Shown here: in pieces, positions 1-11,178 of the stretch | Layout: each line of letters opens with the position of its first letter | Numbering within the stretch: position 1 is the first letter of the stretch | Origin: Leptospira brenneri | GTDB lineage: Bacteria > Spirochaetota > Leptospiria > Leptospirales > Leptospiraceae | Assembly: GCF_002812125.1 (NCBI RefSeq) | Contig: NZ_NPDQ01000008.1 | Span: 1-64,000 of the forward strand | Reading direction: 5' to 3' | Length of the DNA stretch: 64,000 nt | Made by a program: the position numbers and the translations under genes | Notes under the pieces: generated by a model | The model's database searches: none | What the model was told of the DNA's origin: nothing | What the model saw: only the letters and a program-made list of their open reading frames with translations

Positions 1-899
1 CCACTCCACCCACCACTAGAAGACCCTCCTCCAGAACTCCATCCGCCAGAAGAACTGCCTGAGGAATAAGTAACGGAATCCGAAATTTTTTCTGAGATGG
101 ACTTAACCCAAGAAATTTTATTTCTTGTTAGGCGAACAAAGGGAAACCCAATGATATAGATAAAATTACAAACCACCCAACCATAAAATCCGTAGAAAAT
201 AGAAGGAACCCACTGGAAAAAAATCAGTAAAAAGAAAAATACCCAGGTACTAGAATCTTCTTTGTGGAAGGCTAAAATGGTTGCGAAAAGAAAAATAATC
301 CCAACAAAGATAAGTCCAATCAAATACAAATGCCAACCTTGTTCGGCTCCAATTCCACGAAAGGCTTGGAATTCTTCCCACATTGTAGGTTCTTTTGGCG
401 TCACTCCTGTATCTAGAGTGGTTAGGATTTGGTTTAAACCAGCAGTAATTCCTTCTTCGTAATTTCCAGATTTAAAATGCGGAATCATTATATTTCGAAT
501 GATACGATTGCAATAAACATCAGTCAAAATTCCTTCCAGTCCATAACCCACTTCAATTCTTACCTTTCTGTCCTCAATGGAGAGTAAAATAAGAACTCCA
601 TTGTCCTGATTTTTTTGACCGAGTTTCCACTCTTCGGCAACTTTTAAGCTGTATTCTTCTAAAATTTCACCTTCTAACGAACGTACAACGAGAATGGCAA
701 CTTGGTTTGAAGTTTTTTCTTCATGTTCTTCTAAAACAGATTCCCAAATATTTGCTTCTGCTTCTGAGATGGTTCCCTCTTCCCAAGTGACTCTCCTCTC
801 TAAGGTCGGGATCTCTTTCGAAAAAACTTCGAAAGGAACCATTCCAGAAAAAAACAGAAAAAGAAATCCCAGGCGGAGACTAGAAAATATAAAATGCAT
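1..899 (-). CDS. TPM-domain (YgcG-like) membrane protein, 3' end cut by window
   Basis: Read on the minus strand from an ATG at 899, the protein starts with a signal-peptide-like segment (MHFIFSSLRLGFLFLFF). A TPM domain of about 130 residues follows, with the recognisable stretches SNQVAILVVRSLEG, NGVLILLSIEDRKVRIEVG and LEGILTDVYCNRI. Two hydrophobic segments come next (around residues 185-205 and 208-230). The visible end is a Ser/Gly-rich tail (SSGSSGGWSSGGGSSSGG). TPM proteins with this plan are exported and membrane-anchored; some have phosphatase activity or help membrane-complex assembly, but the role here is unknown. The stop codon lies outside the window. The next gene begins divergently 51 bases away, so the two share a promoter region. 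Confidence 0.85.
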   Translation of the reverse strand, partial: MHFIFSSLRLGFLFLFFSGMVPFEVFSKEIPTLERRVTWEEGTISEAEANIWESVLEEHEEKTSNQVAILVVRSLEGEILEEYSLKVAEEWKLGQKNQDNGVLILLSIEDRKVRIEVGYGLEGILTDVYCNRIIRNIMIPHFKSGNYEEGITAGLNQILTTLDTGVTPKEPTMWEEFQAFRGIGAEQGWHLYLIGLIFVGIIFLFATILAFHKEDSSTWVFFFLLIFFQWVPSIFYGFYGWVVCNFIYIIGFPFVRLTRNKISWVKSISEKISDSVTYSSGSSSGGWSSGGGSSSGGWS

Positions 900-950
900 C
901 GCGATTAGCGTAGTTGACAAATAGAAAAAAATCAAAGAGATTTTTCCCGC

Positions 951-2162
951 GTGGAAACAACTTTTTTATCAGAATCTGTATTCGTAAAAGCCGGGACTTT
1001 CAATGATTATCTGATGCTCTTTGGAATTGTTTTTTGGACCGGACTGGCACTTTCCGGATTTTGGATGTGGAAACAAAACCATATTGGAAAAATAGGACCT
1101 TTCTTCACCTTACTCATGTTTTTACCTTTCAGCTTCATGTGTTTTAAATCATATAAAGATAAAGAATTATATTTATATCAGTTGGTTATAGATAAAAACA
1201 AAGAAGAAATTCGGTTTGGAGATTCAAGACTCGAACCTGATATCGTATTTCCTTTTGCAGAATTTATTTCTTATCAAATCAAATCAGAATCCGAGTCAAA
1301 AAAAGATGGGAGATTGTATACTGATACCGTTTACTTAAACCATAAATCTGGATTATTACTTCCGATAGCCACTGTCTCTGCAAGGAAGTACAACGATAGT
1401 TCGGAGAGTTTTAGCCGTTATACAAAATTATCGAAAGAATTTAGGAAACTCTTCAGGATCTTTCCTCTTCCAGTGGAAACAGAAACGGGGAAACCATTCC
1501 AAGAACTTCTCGTCAAACCGAAGTTATCGAATGAGAAACCAGAACCTAACCACATTCAGAAGGAAAAATCAAATACCAACCAGACAGCACCGGACGAAAA
1601 ATCCGAAAAAGAATCCATTCGACCTCCGCAGTTTCCGATAGAATGGAATCATCACATCACAAACGCTAATTGGTATTTTTCACTCAGCCTGATTGCGATC
1701 GGGAACTTAGGTTTATTTCTATTCGTGGTAACGATTCGAGCAAAGGATAATCCCAACTGGATTTGGGGATTGGTATTACTTCTTTTGGGATACTTATGTT
1801 TTGGAGCCCAATATTATTTTTGGATTGGCAGGAAACAGGAAACCCAATATCGAATTGAATCCTCCAAAGATCGTTATTTGTTCTCCTCTCTAAAGGACGG
1901 AAAAGTAACGGAAGAAAAAGTATGGACCCAAAACTCTGAAAAAATCGCTTTTTTGGAATTACCGGGAAAGACCCTACACATCCAAACCAAACTTGCCTAT
2001 GAAAAAGCGAAGGCACTCGCAAATTCTCTCGAAAATCCTGATTCCAACCTAGAAGATGCCTTCAAACTAACAAAAGAAGTCTACCAAGCCTCAGATGGAG
2101 AGCGCTGGGATTTAAGCGATCTTCCTATGGAAGTTGCAGTTCGCTTGTTTCTTGTACTGTGA
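951..2162 (+). CDS. Hypothetical polytopic membrane protein
   Basis: A 403-residue open frame from a GTG start. I do not recognise the family. Two hydrophobic helices lie near the N-terminus (about residues 20-40 and 48-66). A soluble, charged segment follows (about 70-230), including a Lys/Glu/Asn-rich linker around 185-220. A second helix pair (about 242-262 and 270-290) precedes a soluble C-terminal region. There is no signal peptide cleavage motif and no catalytic signature I can name. It is divergent from the TPM protein and 196 bases upstream of gltB, so it is probably monocistronic. The ribosome-binding site before the GTG is weak. Confidence 0.75.
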   Translation: METTFLSESVFVKAGTFNDYLMLFGIVFWTGLALSGFWMWKQNHIGKIGPFFTLLMFLPFSFMCFKSYKDKELYLYQLVIDKNKEEIRFGDSRLEPDIVFPFAEFISYQIKSESESKKDGRLYTDTVYLNHKSGLLLPIATVSARKYNDSSESFSRYTKLSKEFRKLFRIFPLPVETETGKPFQELLVKPKLSNEKPEPNHIQKEKSNTNQTAPDEKSEKESIRPPQFPIEWNHHITNANWYFSLSLIAIGNLGLFLFVVTIRAKDNPNWIWGLVLLLLGYLCFGAQYYFWIGRKQETQYRIESSKDRYLFSSLKDGKVTEEKVWTQNSEKIAFLELPGKTLHIQTKLAYEKAKALANSLENPDSNLEDAFKLTKEVYQASDGERWDLSDLPMEVAVRLFLVL

Positions 2163-2358
2163 GTTTTTTTAGACAAAATTCAAATTAGCGTACAGAAAAA
2201 GCCGAATGGCCAATAATACACCATAATGTACCACGTATAAGCATTTGAGACTGATTCGCTTTGCCTAAAAATAAATCATTTTGCTGAAAACAAAATAATT
2301 GGACAGTACACCCAAATTCAAAAACAAGGTACAGTAATTGCTTTAGTGTAGGGTACGT

Positions 2359-5300
2359 ATGTCAAAATCTAACCAACCACCCATCCTTCCGCCACTCGGC
2401 CCACAGGCCCAAGGTATGTATGATCCTTCTATGGACAAAGATTCCTGTGGTGTTGGTTTTATCGCAAATTTTAAGGGCAAACGTTCCCGTGACATCGTTG
2501 ACAAGGGGATTCGCCTGATGTGCAACCTCGAACACCGAGGGGCCGAAGGAGCCGATCCAAAAACTGGCGACGGTGCTGGGATCATGATCAATATCCCTGA
2601 TGCATTTTTTAGAAAGAATCTTCCCTTCACTCTCCCAAAAGAAGGTGATTATGCTGTGGGTTTTCTTTTCCTCCCACAAAACACTGAAGTCAGGACCGCA
2701 GTAGAAAACGTCATTGAAAAAATCATTGTGGATGAAGGTGAAGAATTTCTTGGATTTCGCGATGTACCAATTAACAAAGATTACGCGGGTGTTGTGGCTT
2801 CTAAAACCATGCCCGTCTTCAAACAAGTATTCATTGGGAAAAAATCAAAAAAATTAAAAACTTCTGATGACTTCGAAAGAAAACTGTTCCTCATTCGCCG
2901 CCTCATTGACAGAAGGATTCGTGCGGAACTCAAACTCGATCGTTCCCAGTACTACGTTCCCAGTTTTTCATCCAGAACCATCGTATACAAAGGGATGTTA
3001 CTTGGTGACCAAGTTAAAAAATTCTATGAAGATTTAAAATCTCCAGACTTAACTTCTGCATTTTGTTTAACTCATACAAGGTTTTCAACTAATACCTTCC
3101 CTACTTGGGATTTGGCTCACCCTTACCGCCAAATTGCTCACAACGGAGAGATCAACACACTTCGTGGGAATATGAATTGGATGGCAGCTCGTCAAATGGT
3201 GATGCAGTCTCCACTCTACGGTGATGAACTTCGCCGTATGCTTCCCATCGTAATGGAAGGCCAGTCTGATACAGCAACATTTGATACAGTACTCGAACTT
3301 CTTGTAATGGGTGGAAGATCCTTACCACACTCAGTGATGATGATGATTCCAGAAGCTTGGTCCAAAAACAAAGGAATGGATGCCGACAGACGCGCGTTCT
3401 ACGAATACCATGCAACGTTTATGGAACCTTGGGATGGGCCTGCAGCCATTGCTTTTACTGATGGTCGCATCATTGGTGCCACTCTTGATAGAAATGGACT
3501 TCGTCCTGCACGATTTGTGGTTACCAAAGAAGATGAAGTGATCATGTCTTCTGAAGCTGGAGTTCTTAACCTTCCACCAGAAGAAATTTTAATCCAAGAT
3601 CGTCTTCGTCCAGGTCGTATGCTTCTCATCGATATGGAGAAAGGCCAAATCTTAGATGATGAAGAGATCAAAAAACAAATCGCTACTCAAAAACCTTATC
3701 GTAAATGGGTAGAAGATAATATGATCCGTCTTGGATCTTTACCGGACCCAGAGAACGTAAAACAACCTCAACACGAAACTATTTTAGAACGCCAAAGGGC
3801 TTTCGGTTATACTCACGAAGATGTGTTTACCGTCATCAAACCGATGGGAATTGCCGGTGAAGAACCAATTGGCTCTATGGGTGTGGACTCTTCGCTTGCA
3901 GTATTAAGCGAAAAACCACAACCCCTATTCCGTTACTTCAAACAAAACTTTGCACAAGTAACCAACCCACCAATTGATCCGATTCGGGAAGAGCTTGTGA
4001 TGGAACTCACAACTTATATTGGTCCTGAAGGAAATCTTCTTTCAGAAGAACCAGAACACGCTCATCGATTGGAATTGGAACATCCGATTCTCACGAACGA
4101 AGATTTTGAAAAAATCAAACAAATCAGCGAAGGCCATTTCAAAGCGAAAACTTTTGAAATCCTTTTTGATCCATCCAAAAAACATGATATGAGAAACTCA
4201 CTCGATCGTGTTTGTTCTGATGCAGCAAAAGCCATTCGAGACCAAGGTGTGACACTCATCATCTTAACTGACCATGGTGTGGGTGAAAAAAAGGCAGCCA
4301 TTCCATCGCTCCTTGCAGTGGCGGGACTTCATCATTATTTGATCCGTGAAGGGCTTCGTACCCGTGCAGGGATTGTTTTGGAATCCGGGGAACCAAGAGA
4401 AGTGGCTCACTTCGCATTGTTATGTGGTTATGGAGCAAACGCCATCAACCCATACCTTGCTTTTGAAACTATTTCCGACCTTTCACAACAAGGTTTACTT
4501 CCAGAAGTTCCTGAATACAAAGAAGCAAAAAAGAAATATATCAAATCTATTGGGAAAGGGCTTTTCAAAGTTTTCTCCAAAATGGGAATTTCCACATTAC
4601 AATCGTATTGTGGTGCTCAGATTTTTGAAGCAGTCGGACTTGATTCTGAATTAGTGAATACTTACTTTGCAGGGACTCAGTCTAGAATTGAAGGACTTTC
4701 TCTTGAGATGTTAGAAGAGGAAACCGTTCGCCGTCACAAAGCGGCTTATGATCCAACTTTTTTCCCTAACAACTTGGAACCAGGTGGAGTACACTATTAC
4801 CGAAAAAATGGAGATAGTCATCTCTATACACCGGTCACTGTACACAAACTCCAAAAAGCAACACAAGAAAATGATTACAAAGTATTCAAAGAGTTTTCTA
4901 GTTTAATCGATAACCAAAACGAAAAAGCGGTCACTCTTCGAAGTTTATTCCAACTCGACTTTGAAGGATCTAAAGCAATCCCAATTGAAGAAGTAGAATC
5001 GACTAAATCCATCCTCAAACGTTTCCAAACAGGAGCGATGAGCCATGGGTCCATTTCCTGGGAAGCTCATACCACTCTTGCCATTGCAATGAATCGCATT
5101 GGCGCAAAATCCAATACAGGAGAAGGTGGAGAAGATCCAGTAAGGTTCAAAACACTTCCTAATGGAGATAGCATGCGTTCGGCGATCAAACAGGTTGCCT
5201 CTGCAAGATTTGGTGTGACGATGGAATACCTCACCAATGCCGATGATATCCAAATCAAAATGGCACAGGGCGCCAAACCAGGTGAAGGTGGACAGCTCCC

Positions 5301-6936
5301 AGGACACAAGGTAGACAAATACATTGGTTGGTTGCGTTACTCCACACCAGGTGTGACACTTATCTCCCCTCCTCCTCACCATGATATTTATTCGATTGAA
5401 GATTTAAAACAGCTTATCTTCGATTTAAAAAATTCGAACCCAAGAGCTCGTGTATCCGTAAAACTAGTTTCTGAATCTGGGGTAGGAACTGTGGCGGCAG
5501 GTGTGGCGAAAGCTCATGCGGACCATATCCTCATTGCAGGACATGAAGGGGGAACAGGTGCAAGCCCTATCTCTTCCATCCACCACGCTGGAACACCTTG
5601 GGAACTCGGACTATCGGAAACTCACCAAACTCTTGTTGCCAACGGACTTCGTGACCGGGTTTACCTCGCTGTCGATGGGAAACTCCTCACGGGAAAAGAT
5701 GTTGTCGTAGGAGCACTCCTCGGTGCGGAAGAATTCGGATTCTCTACTTCCGCACTGGTATCAGTGGGTTGTATCATGATGCGTAAGTGTCACTTGAACA
5801 CTTGCCCAGTAGGTGTTGCGACACAAGATGAATTTTTAAGAAGTAAGTTCACCGGCAAACCAGAGTATGTTGTAAACTTCATGACCTTTGTAGCGGAAGA
5901 AGTTCGCGAGATCATGGCACAACTTGGTTTTAGAACTTTCGAAGAGATGATTGGACAAGTGGAAAAAATCAAATTCAAACGACCTCACCACCACTGGAAG
6001 GCTCGTGGACTTGATTTTACAAAAGTCCTCCACAGACCAACTCCTGTATTCCCTACAGGACTTTACCGTGCGAAAGAACAAAATCACCATTTGGATGAAC
6101 AAATCGATAACGAACTCATTCGTAAGTCACTGGCTGCCATTGACCACAAACAACCGGTTAAAATCAAAACTTCCATTGTGAACTTAAACCGTTCTGTGGG
6201 AACAATGCTCAGTCACGAAGTGACTAAAAAATATGGAGTAGATGGTCTTTCTGAAGATACGATCGATATCGAATTTACAGGAACCGCAGGACAGTCGTTT
6301 GGTGCCTTTGTAACAAAAGGGATGACACTTCGACTCATTGGAGAAGGAAACGATTACGTAGGAAAAGGACTTTGTGGTGGTAAACTCATCTTCCAAACTC
6401 CGAAGAATGCTCCTTACAAAGCAGAAGAAAATATTGTGATTGGAAACACTTGTTTCATTGGAGCAACCAGTGGGAATGCCTATGTGAACGGGATTGCTGG
6501 GGAAAGGTTCTGTGTTCGTAACTCGGGAGCCCATGTGATCGTAGAAGGAACTGGTGACCATGGTTGCGAGTATATGACTGGTGGACGAGTGATCATCCTC
6601 GGGGACATAGGAAGAAACTTTGCTGCTGGTATGTCTGGTGGAATTGCTTATCTTTGGGATCCAAAGAAAAACAAAGAAGCGCTCATCAACAAAGAGATGG
6701 TCGACTTAGATCCATTAGCTGATGCATCCGAAATTGCAGAAGTAAAGAAAATGGTTGAAGACCATAAAACTTATACAGGTTCAAAACGAGCCGAAGAAGT
6801 TCTAAACAATTGGGAAACTGTGGTCAAACAAATAATCAAAGTGATTCCAAGAGATTATAAAAAAGCTCTAGAAAAAATGGCTGATGAAAAAACATCAGAA
6901 AAACCTAACAAAGAAGGGGTAGCAGCTCGTGGGTAA
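2359..6936 (+). CDS. gltB: Glutamate synthase (NADPH) large subunit
   Basis: A 1,525-residue protein of normal GltB length. It makes two glutamates from glutamine and 2-oxoglutarate, using electrons passed from GltD, and is cytosolic. Cys30 in DSCGVGF is the expected N-terminal nucleophile of the type II glutaminase domain once a 29-residue propeptide is removed. The central and FMN-binding synthase domains follow, with [11 protein letters not shown] and the Cx5Cx4C pattern ([19 protein letters not shown], around residues 1138-1149) that binds the 3Fe-4S cluster. The C-terminus carries the glycine-rich beta-helix domain ([21 protein letters not shown]). The 196-base leader contains no riboswitch I can recognise. 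Its end overlaps the gltD start by 8 bases, so the two are translationally coupled. Confidence 0.98.
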   Translation: MSKSNQPPILPPLGPQAQGMYDPSMDKDSCGVGFIANFKGKRSRDIVDKGIRLMCNLEHRGAEGADPKTGDGAGIMINIPDAFFRKNLPFTLPKEGDYAVGFLFLPQNTEVRTAVENVIEKIIVDEGEEFLGFRDVPINKDYAGVVASKTMPVFKQVFIGKKSKKLKTSDDFERKLFLIRRLIDRRIRAELKLDRSQYYVPSFSSRTIVYKGMLLGDQVKKFYEDLKSPDLTSAFCLTHTRFSTNTFPTWDLAHPYRQIAHNGEINTLRGNMNWMAARQMVMQSPLYGDELRRMLPIVMEGQSDTATFDTVLELLVMGGRSLPHSVMMMIPEAWSKNKGMDADRRAFYEYHATFMEPWDGPAAIAFTDGRIIGATLDRNGLRPARFVVTKEDEVIMSSEAGVLNLPPEEILIQDRLRPGRMLLIDMEKGQILDDEEIKKQIATQKPYRKWVEDNMIRLGSLPDPENVKQPQHETILERQRAFGYTHEDVFTVIKPMGIAGEEPIGSMGVDSSLAVLSEKPQPLFRYFKQNFAQVTNPPIDPIREELVMELTTYIGPEGNLLSEEPEHAHRLELEHPILTNEDFEKIKQISEGHFKAKTFEILFDPSKKHDMRNSLDRVCSDAAKAIRDQGVTLIILTDHGVGEKKAAIPSLLAVAGLHHYLIREGLRTRAGIVLESGEPREVAHFALLCGYGANAINPYLAFETISDLSQQGLLPEVPEYKEAKKKYIKSIGKGLFKVFSKMGISTLQSYCGAQIFEAVGLDSELVNTYFAGTQSRIEGLSLEMLEEETVRRHKAAYDPTFFPNNLEPGGVHYYRKNGDSHLYTPVTVHKLQKATQENDYKVFKEFSSLIDNQNEKAVTLRSLFQLDFEGSKAIPIEEVESTKSILKRFQTGAMSHGSISWEAHTTLAIAMNRIGAKSNTGEGGEDPVRFKTLPNGDSMRSAIKQVASARFGVTMEYLTNADDIQIKMAQGAKPGEGGQLPGHKVDKYIGWLRYSTPGVTLISPPPHHDIYSIEDLKQLIFDLKNSNPRARVSVKLVSESGVGTVAAGVAKAHADHILIAGHEGGTGASPISSIHHAGTPWELGLSETHQTLVANGLRDRVYLAVDGKLLTGKDVVVGALLGAEEFGFSTSALVSVGCIMMRKCHLNTCPVGVATQDEFLRSKFTGKPEYVVNFMTFVAEEVREIMAQLGFRTFEEMIGQVEKIKFKRPHHHWKARGLDFTKVLHRPTPVFPTGLYRAKEQNHHLDEQIDNELIRKSLAAIDHKQPVKIKTSIVNLNRSVGTMLSHEVTKKYGVDGLSEDTIDIEFTGTAGQSFGAFVTKGMTLRLIGEGNDYVGKGLCGGKLIFQTPKNAPYKAEENIVIGNTCFIGATSGNAYVNGIAGERFCVRNSGAHVIVEGTGDHGCEYMTGGRVIILGDIGRNFAAGMSGGIAYLWDPKKNKEALINKEMVDLDPLADASEIAEVKKMVEDHKTYTGSKRAEEVLNNWETVVKQIIKVIPRDYKKALEKMADEKTSEKPNKEGVAARG

Positions 6937-8371
6937 ACCAACAGGATTTTTAGAATTTAAAAAAGAATACCTTCAAAAAATTGAACCGAAGGAACGAGTT
7001 AAGAACTATAAAGAGTTCGAAAAACCTTTCCCTGAAACTGTTGCCAAAGACCAAGGCGCTCGATGTATGGATTGTGGGATTCCTTTTTGCCACGGTGATA
7101 CAGGTTGTCCTGTAGATAACCTCATCCCTGAATTCAATGACTTTGTCTACCGAGGCCGATGGAAGGAAGCTTGGGAAAATCTTTCCAAAACAAATAACTT
7201 TCCTGAATTTACAGGAAGGCTCTGCCCTGCTCCTTGTGAATCTGCTTGCACTTTAGGAATCATCGAACCGCCAGTTTCCATCAAATCAATTGAAAGAACC
7301 ATAATCGATCGTGCTTGGGAAGAAGGTTGGGTCATTCCACAACCTCCAACCTCTAAATCCGGAAAAAAAGTAGCCGTTGTCGGTTCTGGACCTGCTGGTC
7401 TTGCCGCAGGACAGCAGTTAGCTCGGGCTGGACATACTGTCACAATTTTTGAAAAAAATGATCGGATTGGTGGTCTACTCCGTTACGGAATTCCAGATTT
7501 TAAAATGGAAAAAAGACATATCGACCGCCGCATGAAACAAATGGAAGCAGAAGGTGTTACCTTCAAAACCAATGTGAACGTGGGTGTAGACATTACCGCA
7601 AAACAACTTTTAGCTGATTTTGATTCTGTAATTCTTGCTTGTGGATCAGAAGTTCCCAGAGATCTACCTTTGGAAGGCAGAAAAAGCAAAGGGATTCACT
7701 TTGCTATGGATTTCCTTTCTAAGAACAACAAACAAGTTGCAGGTGACGACATAGAAATCATCAGTGCAAAAGACAAACATGTGATTGTGATTGGTGGTGG
7801 TGATACCGGTTCCGACTGTGTTGGAACTTCCAACAGACATGGTGCCAAATCAGTCACTCAAATTGAACTTTTCCCTGAACCTCCTAAAGAAAGAGACGCA
7901 TCGACTCCATGGCCTCTTTATCCGAAAATGCTTCGCACTTCTTCTTCACACGAGGAAGGTGTGGTTCGTAAATGGGCCATCTCTACTATGGGTTTTAAAT
8001 CTAACGACCAAGGGGAAGTCACTGCGATTTACGGATCAGAAGTGAAAGAGGAAAATGGAAAATTCAATCCAATCCCAGGAACCGAATTCGAATGGCCTGC
8101 GGATTTAGTTTTCCTTGCCATGGGATTTGTGAACCCCATCAAAGAAGGACTCATCGCTGATTTGCAAAAAGAAGGATTGGAACTGGACGGTCGGGGAAAT
8201 GTAAAAGCTGATTTTGGAACAAAACCAGGCTCTTTTGCAACATCTGTACCAAAAGTGTACGCTTGCGGGGACGTTAGACGAGGGCAATCCCTCATCGTTT
8301 GGGCCATTTCCGAAGGAAGGAAATGTGCTGACCAAGTCCACCACTTCCTGATGCAAGATGTAGAGGGTTAA
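6929..8371 (+). CDS. gltD: Glutamate synthase small subunit
   Basis: A 480-residue beta subunit from a GTG start inside the last codons of gltB. It oxidises NADPH and passes electrons through FAD and 4Fe-4S clusters to GltB. The N-terminal cysteine motifs are clear ([16 protein letters not shown] and [12 protein letters not shown], residues about 47-110). They are followed by the FAD fingerprint [12 protein letters not shown] (about 150) and the NADPH fingerprint [15 protein letters not shown] (about 290). A C-terminal FAD contact ([20 protein letters not shown]) completes the fold. Its TAA stop lies in the loop of a strong terminator hairpin. Confidence 0.98.
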   Translation: MGKPTGFLEFKKEYLQKIEPKERVKNYKEFEKPFPETVAKDQGARCMDCGIPFCHGDTGCPVDNLIPEFNDFVYRGRWKEAWENLSKTNNFPEFTGRLCPAPCESACTLGIIEPPVSIKSIERTIIDRAWEEGWVIPQPPTSKSGKKVAVVGSGPAGLAAGQQLARAGHTVTIFEKNDRIGGLLRYGIPDFKMEKRHIDRRMKQMEAEGVTFKTNVNVGVDITAKQLLADFDSVILACGSEVPRDLPLEGRKSKGIHFAMDFLSKNNKQVAGDDIEIISAKDKHVIVIGGGDTGSDCVGTSNRHGAKSVTQIELFPEPPKERDASTPWPLYPKMLRTSSSHEEGVVRKWAISTMGFKSNDQGEVTAIYGSEVKEENGKFNPIPGTEFEWPADLVFLAMGFVNPIKEGLIADLQKEGLELDGRGNVKADFGTKPGSFATSVPKVYACGDVRRGQSLIVWAISEGRKCADQVHHFLMQDVEG

Positions 8372-8379
8372 AACCCTCT
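8362..8379 (+). terminator. Rho-independent-like terminator of gltBD
   Basis: A perfect 6-bp stem (AGAGGG/CCCTCT) with the loop TTAAAA is followed by CATTTT. The stop codon of gltD sits in the loop. It may also serve the small minus-strand ORF that ends at 8384, though on that strand no T-run follows. Confidence 0.6.
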
Positions 8380-8383
8380 CATT

Positions 8384-8569
8384 TTAAGATCCACATTTGG
8401 AACATACCTTATCATAACAGGGATAATTTCTTTCCAAATGTGGATTTACTTTCGAACCCTCTTTGGCAAAAAAATTCTTGCCTAACTTCCAAATTGCAAA
8501 AATGATTGGAGAGATCAATTGAAACGTAGCAAGTAACACTATAGAGATTGTTATATAATATTCCAACAC
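8384..8569 (-). CDS. Small hypothetical membrane protein
   Basis: A 61-residue frame with one hydrophobic segment (about residues 4-27), a basic linker, and a C-terminus with Cx4CxxC spacing (CYDKVCSKCG) that could bind metal. I do not recognise it. Composition and the TM-then-cysteine plan look like a real small protein. However, its start is only 11 bases from the start of the divergent gene at 8581, which leaves little room for promoters outside coding sequence. It may be a chance frame. Confidence 0.4.
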   Translation of the reverse strand: MLEYYITISIVLLATFQLISPIIFAIWKLGKNFFAKEGSKVNPHLERNYPCYDKVCSKCGS

Positions 8570-8580
8570 TTGAGATACCC

Positions 8581-9552
8581 TTGAAACTGACTATTACACA
8601 ATTCATTAAAATCGCAACACTTTTGGTAGTGCTCACCACTAATCTATCTGCAGAGAACATCCTTCTCAAAAAAGGAGGAACACTCCAAGGTAAGGTAGTA
8701 GAACAAGACCAGTATAAGCTAAAAATTAGAAAAGAAGACGGGACTACCGTCGTTCTTAACAAAACAGACATCCTCAAAGTGGTTTACAAAGACCACCTAA
8801 CAGCTGCTGAGGAAGACAAACTCAGAAAAGCAGAAGAAGAAAAAGAGAGAGTCAAAAGAGAAAAAGAAGAAGCGGCAAAACTTAAAAAAGACCAAGAAGA
8901 TGCTGCCAAGTTAGAAAAAGAAATGGCTGCCAAAAATGCATCTGCGGAAGCAGAAGCAAAACGCAAAAAAGAAGAAGAAGCCAAACTTGCTGAAGCTGAC
9001 AGAAAAAACCTAACACGGGGTGGGGCCACTTGGAGATCTGCGGTTCTTCCCGGTTGGGGTCAATGGAAACAAGGTAGAAAAGTCCAAGCGATTGTATACC
9101 CTTCCATCATTGCAGTAGGTCTCTTTTTCACATATGACAAACATCGTATGTATTTAAATGCAAAACGTGATTATAATAATTTAGAAAACCCTTATACAGA
9201 GAATGGGTTGGTTCGAGCAGCCTTTACTCCGCAGTCTTCTGCAACTGTTTCTCCTGCAGAAGCTGTTGTTGCAAGCCAACTAGGCCCTTTCAAAGGCCAA
9301 AGAGAATCTGTGGAACGTCATTACAGGGACATGCAATACATTGGAGTGGCTACCCTACTCGTATATTTCTGGAATATTTTTGATGCTTATTACTTCCACC
9401 CGACTGGCTCTGGACTGAGTCACGAAGACACTCGCAAAGAAAAGTTCTTTATGAACTCTTCCGTGGAACGTGTAGGTTACCACCCAACAGCTGTTGCAGG
9501 GGATCGTGGAATCGAACACCGTACACAACTAGGATATGAGTTTATCTTCTAA
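8581..9552 (+). CDS. DUF5683-like envelope protein with coiled-coil region
   Basis: I place the start at TTG 8581, giving 323 residues, because the protein then begins with a clean signal peptide (MKLTITQFIKIATLLVVLTTNLSA, 24 residues). A TATAAT-like box at 8554-8559 would put transcription start just before this codon. A further in-frame TTG at 8548 exists. After the signal peptide comes a small beta-domain with the GGTLQGKVVEQ / TTVVLNKTDILKV pattern. A long Lys/Glu/Ala coiled coil follows (about residues 75-145). The last part has a motif typical of DUF5683 proteins (WRSAVLPGWGQWKQG) and a hydrophobic segment on either side of a loop. It is probably anchored in the inner membrane and exposed to the periplasm. 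Its function is unknown. Confidence 0.8.
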   Translation: MKLTITQFIKIATLLVVLTTNLSAENILLKKGGTLQGKVVEQDQYKLKIRKEDGTTVVLNKTDILKVVYKDHLTAAEEDKLRKAEEEKERVKREKEEAAKLKKDQEDAAKLEKEMAAKNASAEAEAKRKKEEEAKLAEADRKNLTRGGATWRSAVLPGWGQWKQGRKVQAIVYPSIIAVGLFFTYDKHRMYLNAKRDYNNLENPYTENGLVRAAFTPQSSATVSPAEAVVASQLGPFKGQRESVERHYRDMQYIGVATLLVYFWNIFDAYYFHPTGSGLSHEDTRKEKFFMNSSVERVGYHPTAVAGDRGIEHRTQLGYEFIF

Positions 9553-9613
9553 CAGCCATTAGCAAAACATCTATACTGAGCCCTCTTTTTAGATTGGCTC
9601 TAAATCTCAATTA

Positions 9614-9635
9614 CCCCTTGACAAATATCAAGGGG
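9614..9635. promoter_or_regulatory. FNR/CRP-like box upstream of ccoN, within a perfect inverted repeat
   Basis: Two 8-bp arms, CCCCTTGA and TCAAGGGG, flank the six bases CAAATA. Inside lies TTGAC-AAAT-ATCAA (9618-9631), one base from the FNR consensus TTGAT-N4-ATCAA. It is centred about 123 bases before the ccoN start. FNR-type regulators commonly control cbb3 oxidase genes in other bacteria. A terminator for the preceding gene is an alternative reading, but the following CGTTCTT is a poor U-tract. Confidence 0.5.
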
Positions 9636-9747
9636 CGTTCTTAGAAACCCCATTCTGTTTTTCTTTCTTTTCTTCGTCCTTTTCTATACAAAGGAATTAG
9701 TTCTCTATATATACATACGGAACTGATAAAGATTAAGGAGAGAAACA

Positions 9748-11178
9748 TTGGCTACGGAAAAAACTCAATATGATGATTTTATCGTAAAAGGGTTTATCAT
9801 TTCAGCGTTAGTCTGGGGCGTTGCATCAATGACATTTGGTGTCATTATTGCCTTCCAACTTGTGTATCCACAGCTGAATTTTGAATTACCTTGGACGAGC
9901 TTCGGAAGGTTAAGACCTCTACACACCAATGCTGCCATTTTTGGATTTGCGTTGAGTGTTATCTTCGCCACAGCCTACCATACGGTACAAAGATTGTGTC
10001 GAACAAGAATGTGGAGTGATACATTTTCCAAACTACACTTGGCACTGTACAACCTATCAATTGTTCTTGCAGCTATTACACTTCCACTTGGATACAGCCA
10101 ATCAAAAGAATATGCCGAATTAGAATGGCCTATCGACTTATTGATTGTTGTATGGTATGTAATTTTCCTTGTTAACTATTTGGTAACGGTGCTCAAACGA
10201 AAAGAAGAACAAATGTATGTGGCTATTTGGTTCTACATTGCTTCCTTTGTAACGGTTCCACTTCTTTTTATCGTAAACAACATTGTAATCCCAGCAGGTT
10301 TCTTAAAATCCTACTCGGTATATTCAGGTGTGTTTGATGCCAACATCCAATGGTGGTATGGACACAACGCGGTAGCCTTTGTTCTTACGACTCCATTTTT
10401 GGGACTTATGTACTATTACCTCCCAAAACATATCAAACAACCGATCTACTCTCACAGACTATCGATCATCCACTTCTGGTCATTGATCTTTATCTATATT
10501 TGGGCAGGTCCTCACCATTTATTATATTCTCCAATTCCTGAATGGTTACAAACAACAGGGATGGTATTCTCCATCATGTTATGGATGCCTTCTTGGGGTG
10601 GTATGTTAAATGGATTTTTAACACTAACTCAGGCTAAGGATAAAATCAAAGTAGATGCAACCCTCAAAATGATGTTAGCTGCCGTTACTTTTTACGGTAT
10701 GTCAACATTTGAAGGTCCACTCCTTTCCATTCGTGCAGTTTCCGCTCTTGGACACAACACAGACTGGATCATTGGTCACGTTCACTCAGGAACTTTAGGT
10801 TGGGTGGGATTTATGTCCGCCGCAGCTTTGTATTACCTAGTGCCAAGAATTTGGAATGCTAACCTCTACAGTGAAAAACTTGCCAATGCACACTTTTGGC
10901 TCGGAACACTTGGGATCCTACTCTATATCATTTCGATGTGGGTATCTGGAATCACTGAAGGTTCAATGTGGAGAGCAGTTGGAGAAAACGGGGAACTCGT
11001 TTACAAAGACTGGGTAGAAATCGTTGAGTTCTTAAAACCATTCAGACTTTTCCGTGCGATCGGAGGAACACTCTATCTAACAGGGATTATACTAATGGTA
11101 TTTAACTTTATCAAAACCATTCAAAACAAAAATAGTGGGTTTGTTGAACAAGACTTACGTATGGGAGCGAAATCATAA
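9748..11178 (+). CDS. ccoN: cbb3-type cytochrome c oxidase subunit I
   Basis: A 476-residue catalytic subunit of a cbb3 oxidase, which reduces oxygen to water with high affinity and pumps protons across the inner membrane. The start is TTG 9748, preceded by AAGGAG at a good distance. About twelve membrane segments are visible. Conserved histidines for low-spin haem b, CuB and haem b3 are seen in RPLHTNAAIFGF, WWYGHNAVAF, WAGPHHLLYSP and IIGHVHSGTLGWVG. The length matches the family. It heads an operon of at least nine genes and overlaps ccoO by one base (TAATG). The FNR-like box upstream suggests oxygen-responsive control. Confidence 0.97.
   Translation: MATEKTQYDDFIVKGFIISALVWGVASMTFGVIIAFQLVYPQLNFELPWTSFGRLRPLHTNAAIFGFALSVIFATAYHTVQRLCRTRMWSDTFSKLHLALYNLSIVLAAITLPLGYSQSKEYAELEWPIDLLIVVWYVIFLVNYLVTVLKRKEEQMYVAIWFYIASFVTVPLLFIVNNIVIPAGFLKSYSVYSGVFDANIQWWYGHNAVAFVLTTPFLGLMYYYLPKHIKQPIYSHRLSIIHFWSLIFIYIWAGPHHLLYSPIPEWLQTTGMVFSIMLWMPSWGGMLNGFLTLTQAKDKIKVDATLKMMLAAVTFYGMSTFEGPLLSIRAVSALGHNTDWIIGHVHSGTLGWVGFMSAAALYYLVPRIWNANLYSEKLANAHFWLGTLGILLYIISMWVSGITEGSMWRAVGENGELVYKDWVEIVEFLKPFRLFRAIGGTLYLTGIILMVFNFIKTIQNKNSGFVEQDLRMGAKS

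Noticed and set aside
4945..6561. Open frames on the minus strand inside gltB (about 125-145 codons)
   Set aside because: They lie fully within a well-conserved gene on the plus strand and show low-complexity or Cys/His-rich sequences without recognisable domains.
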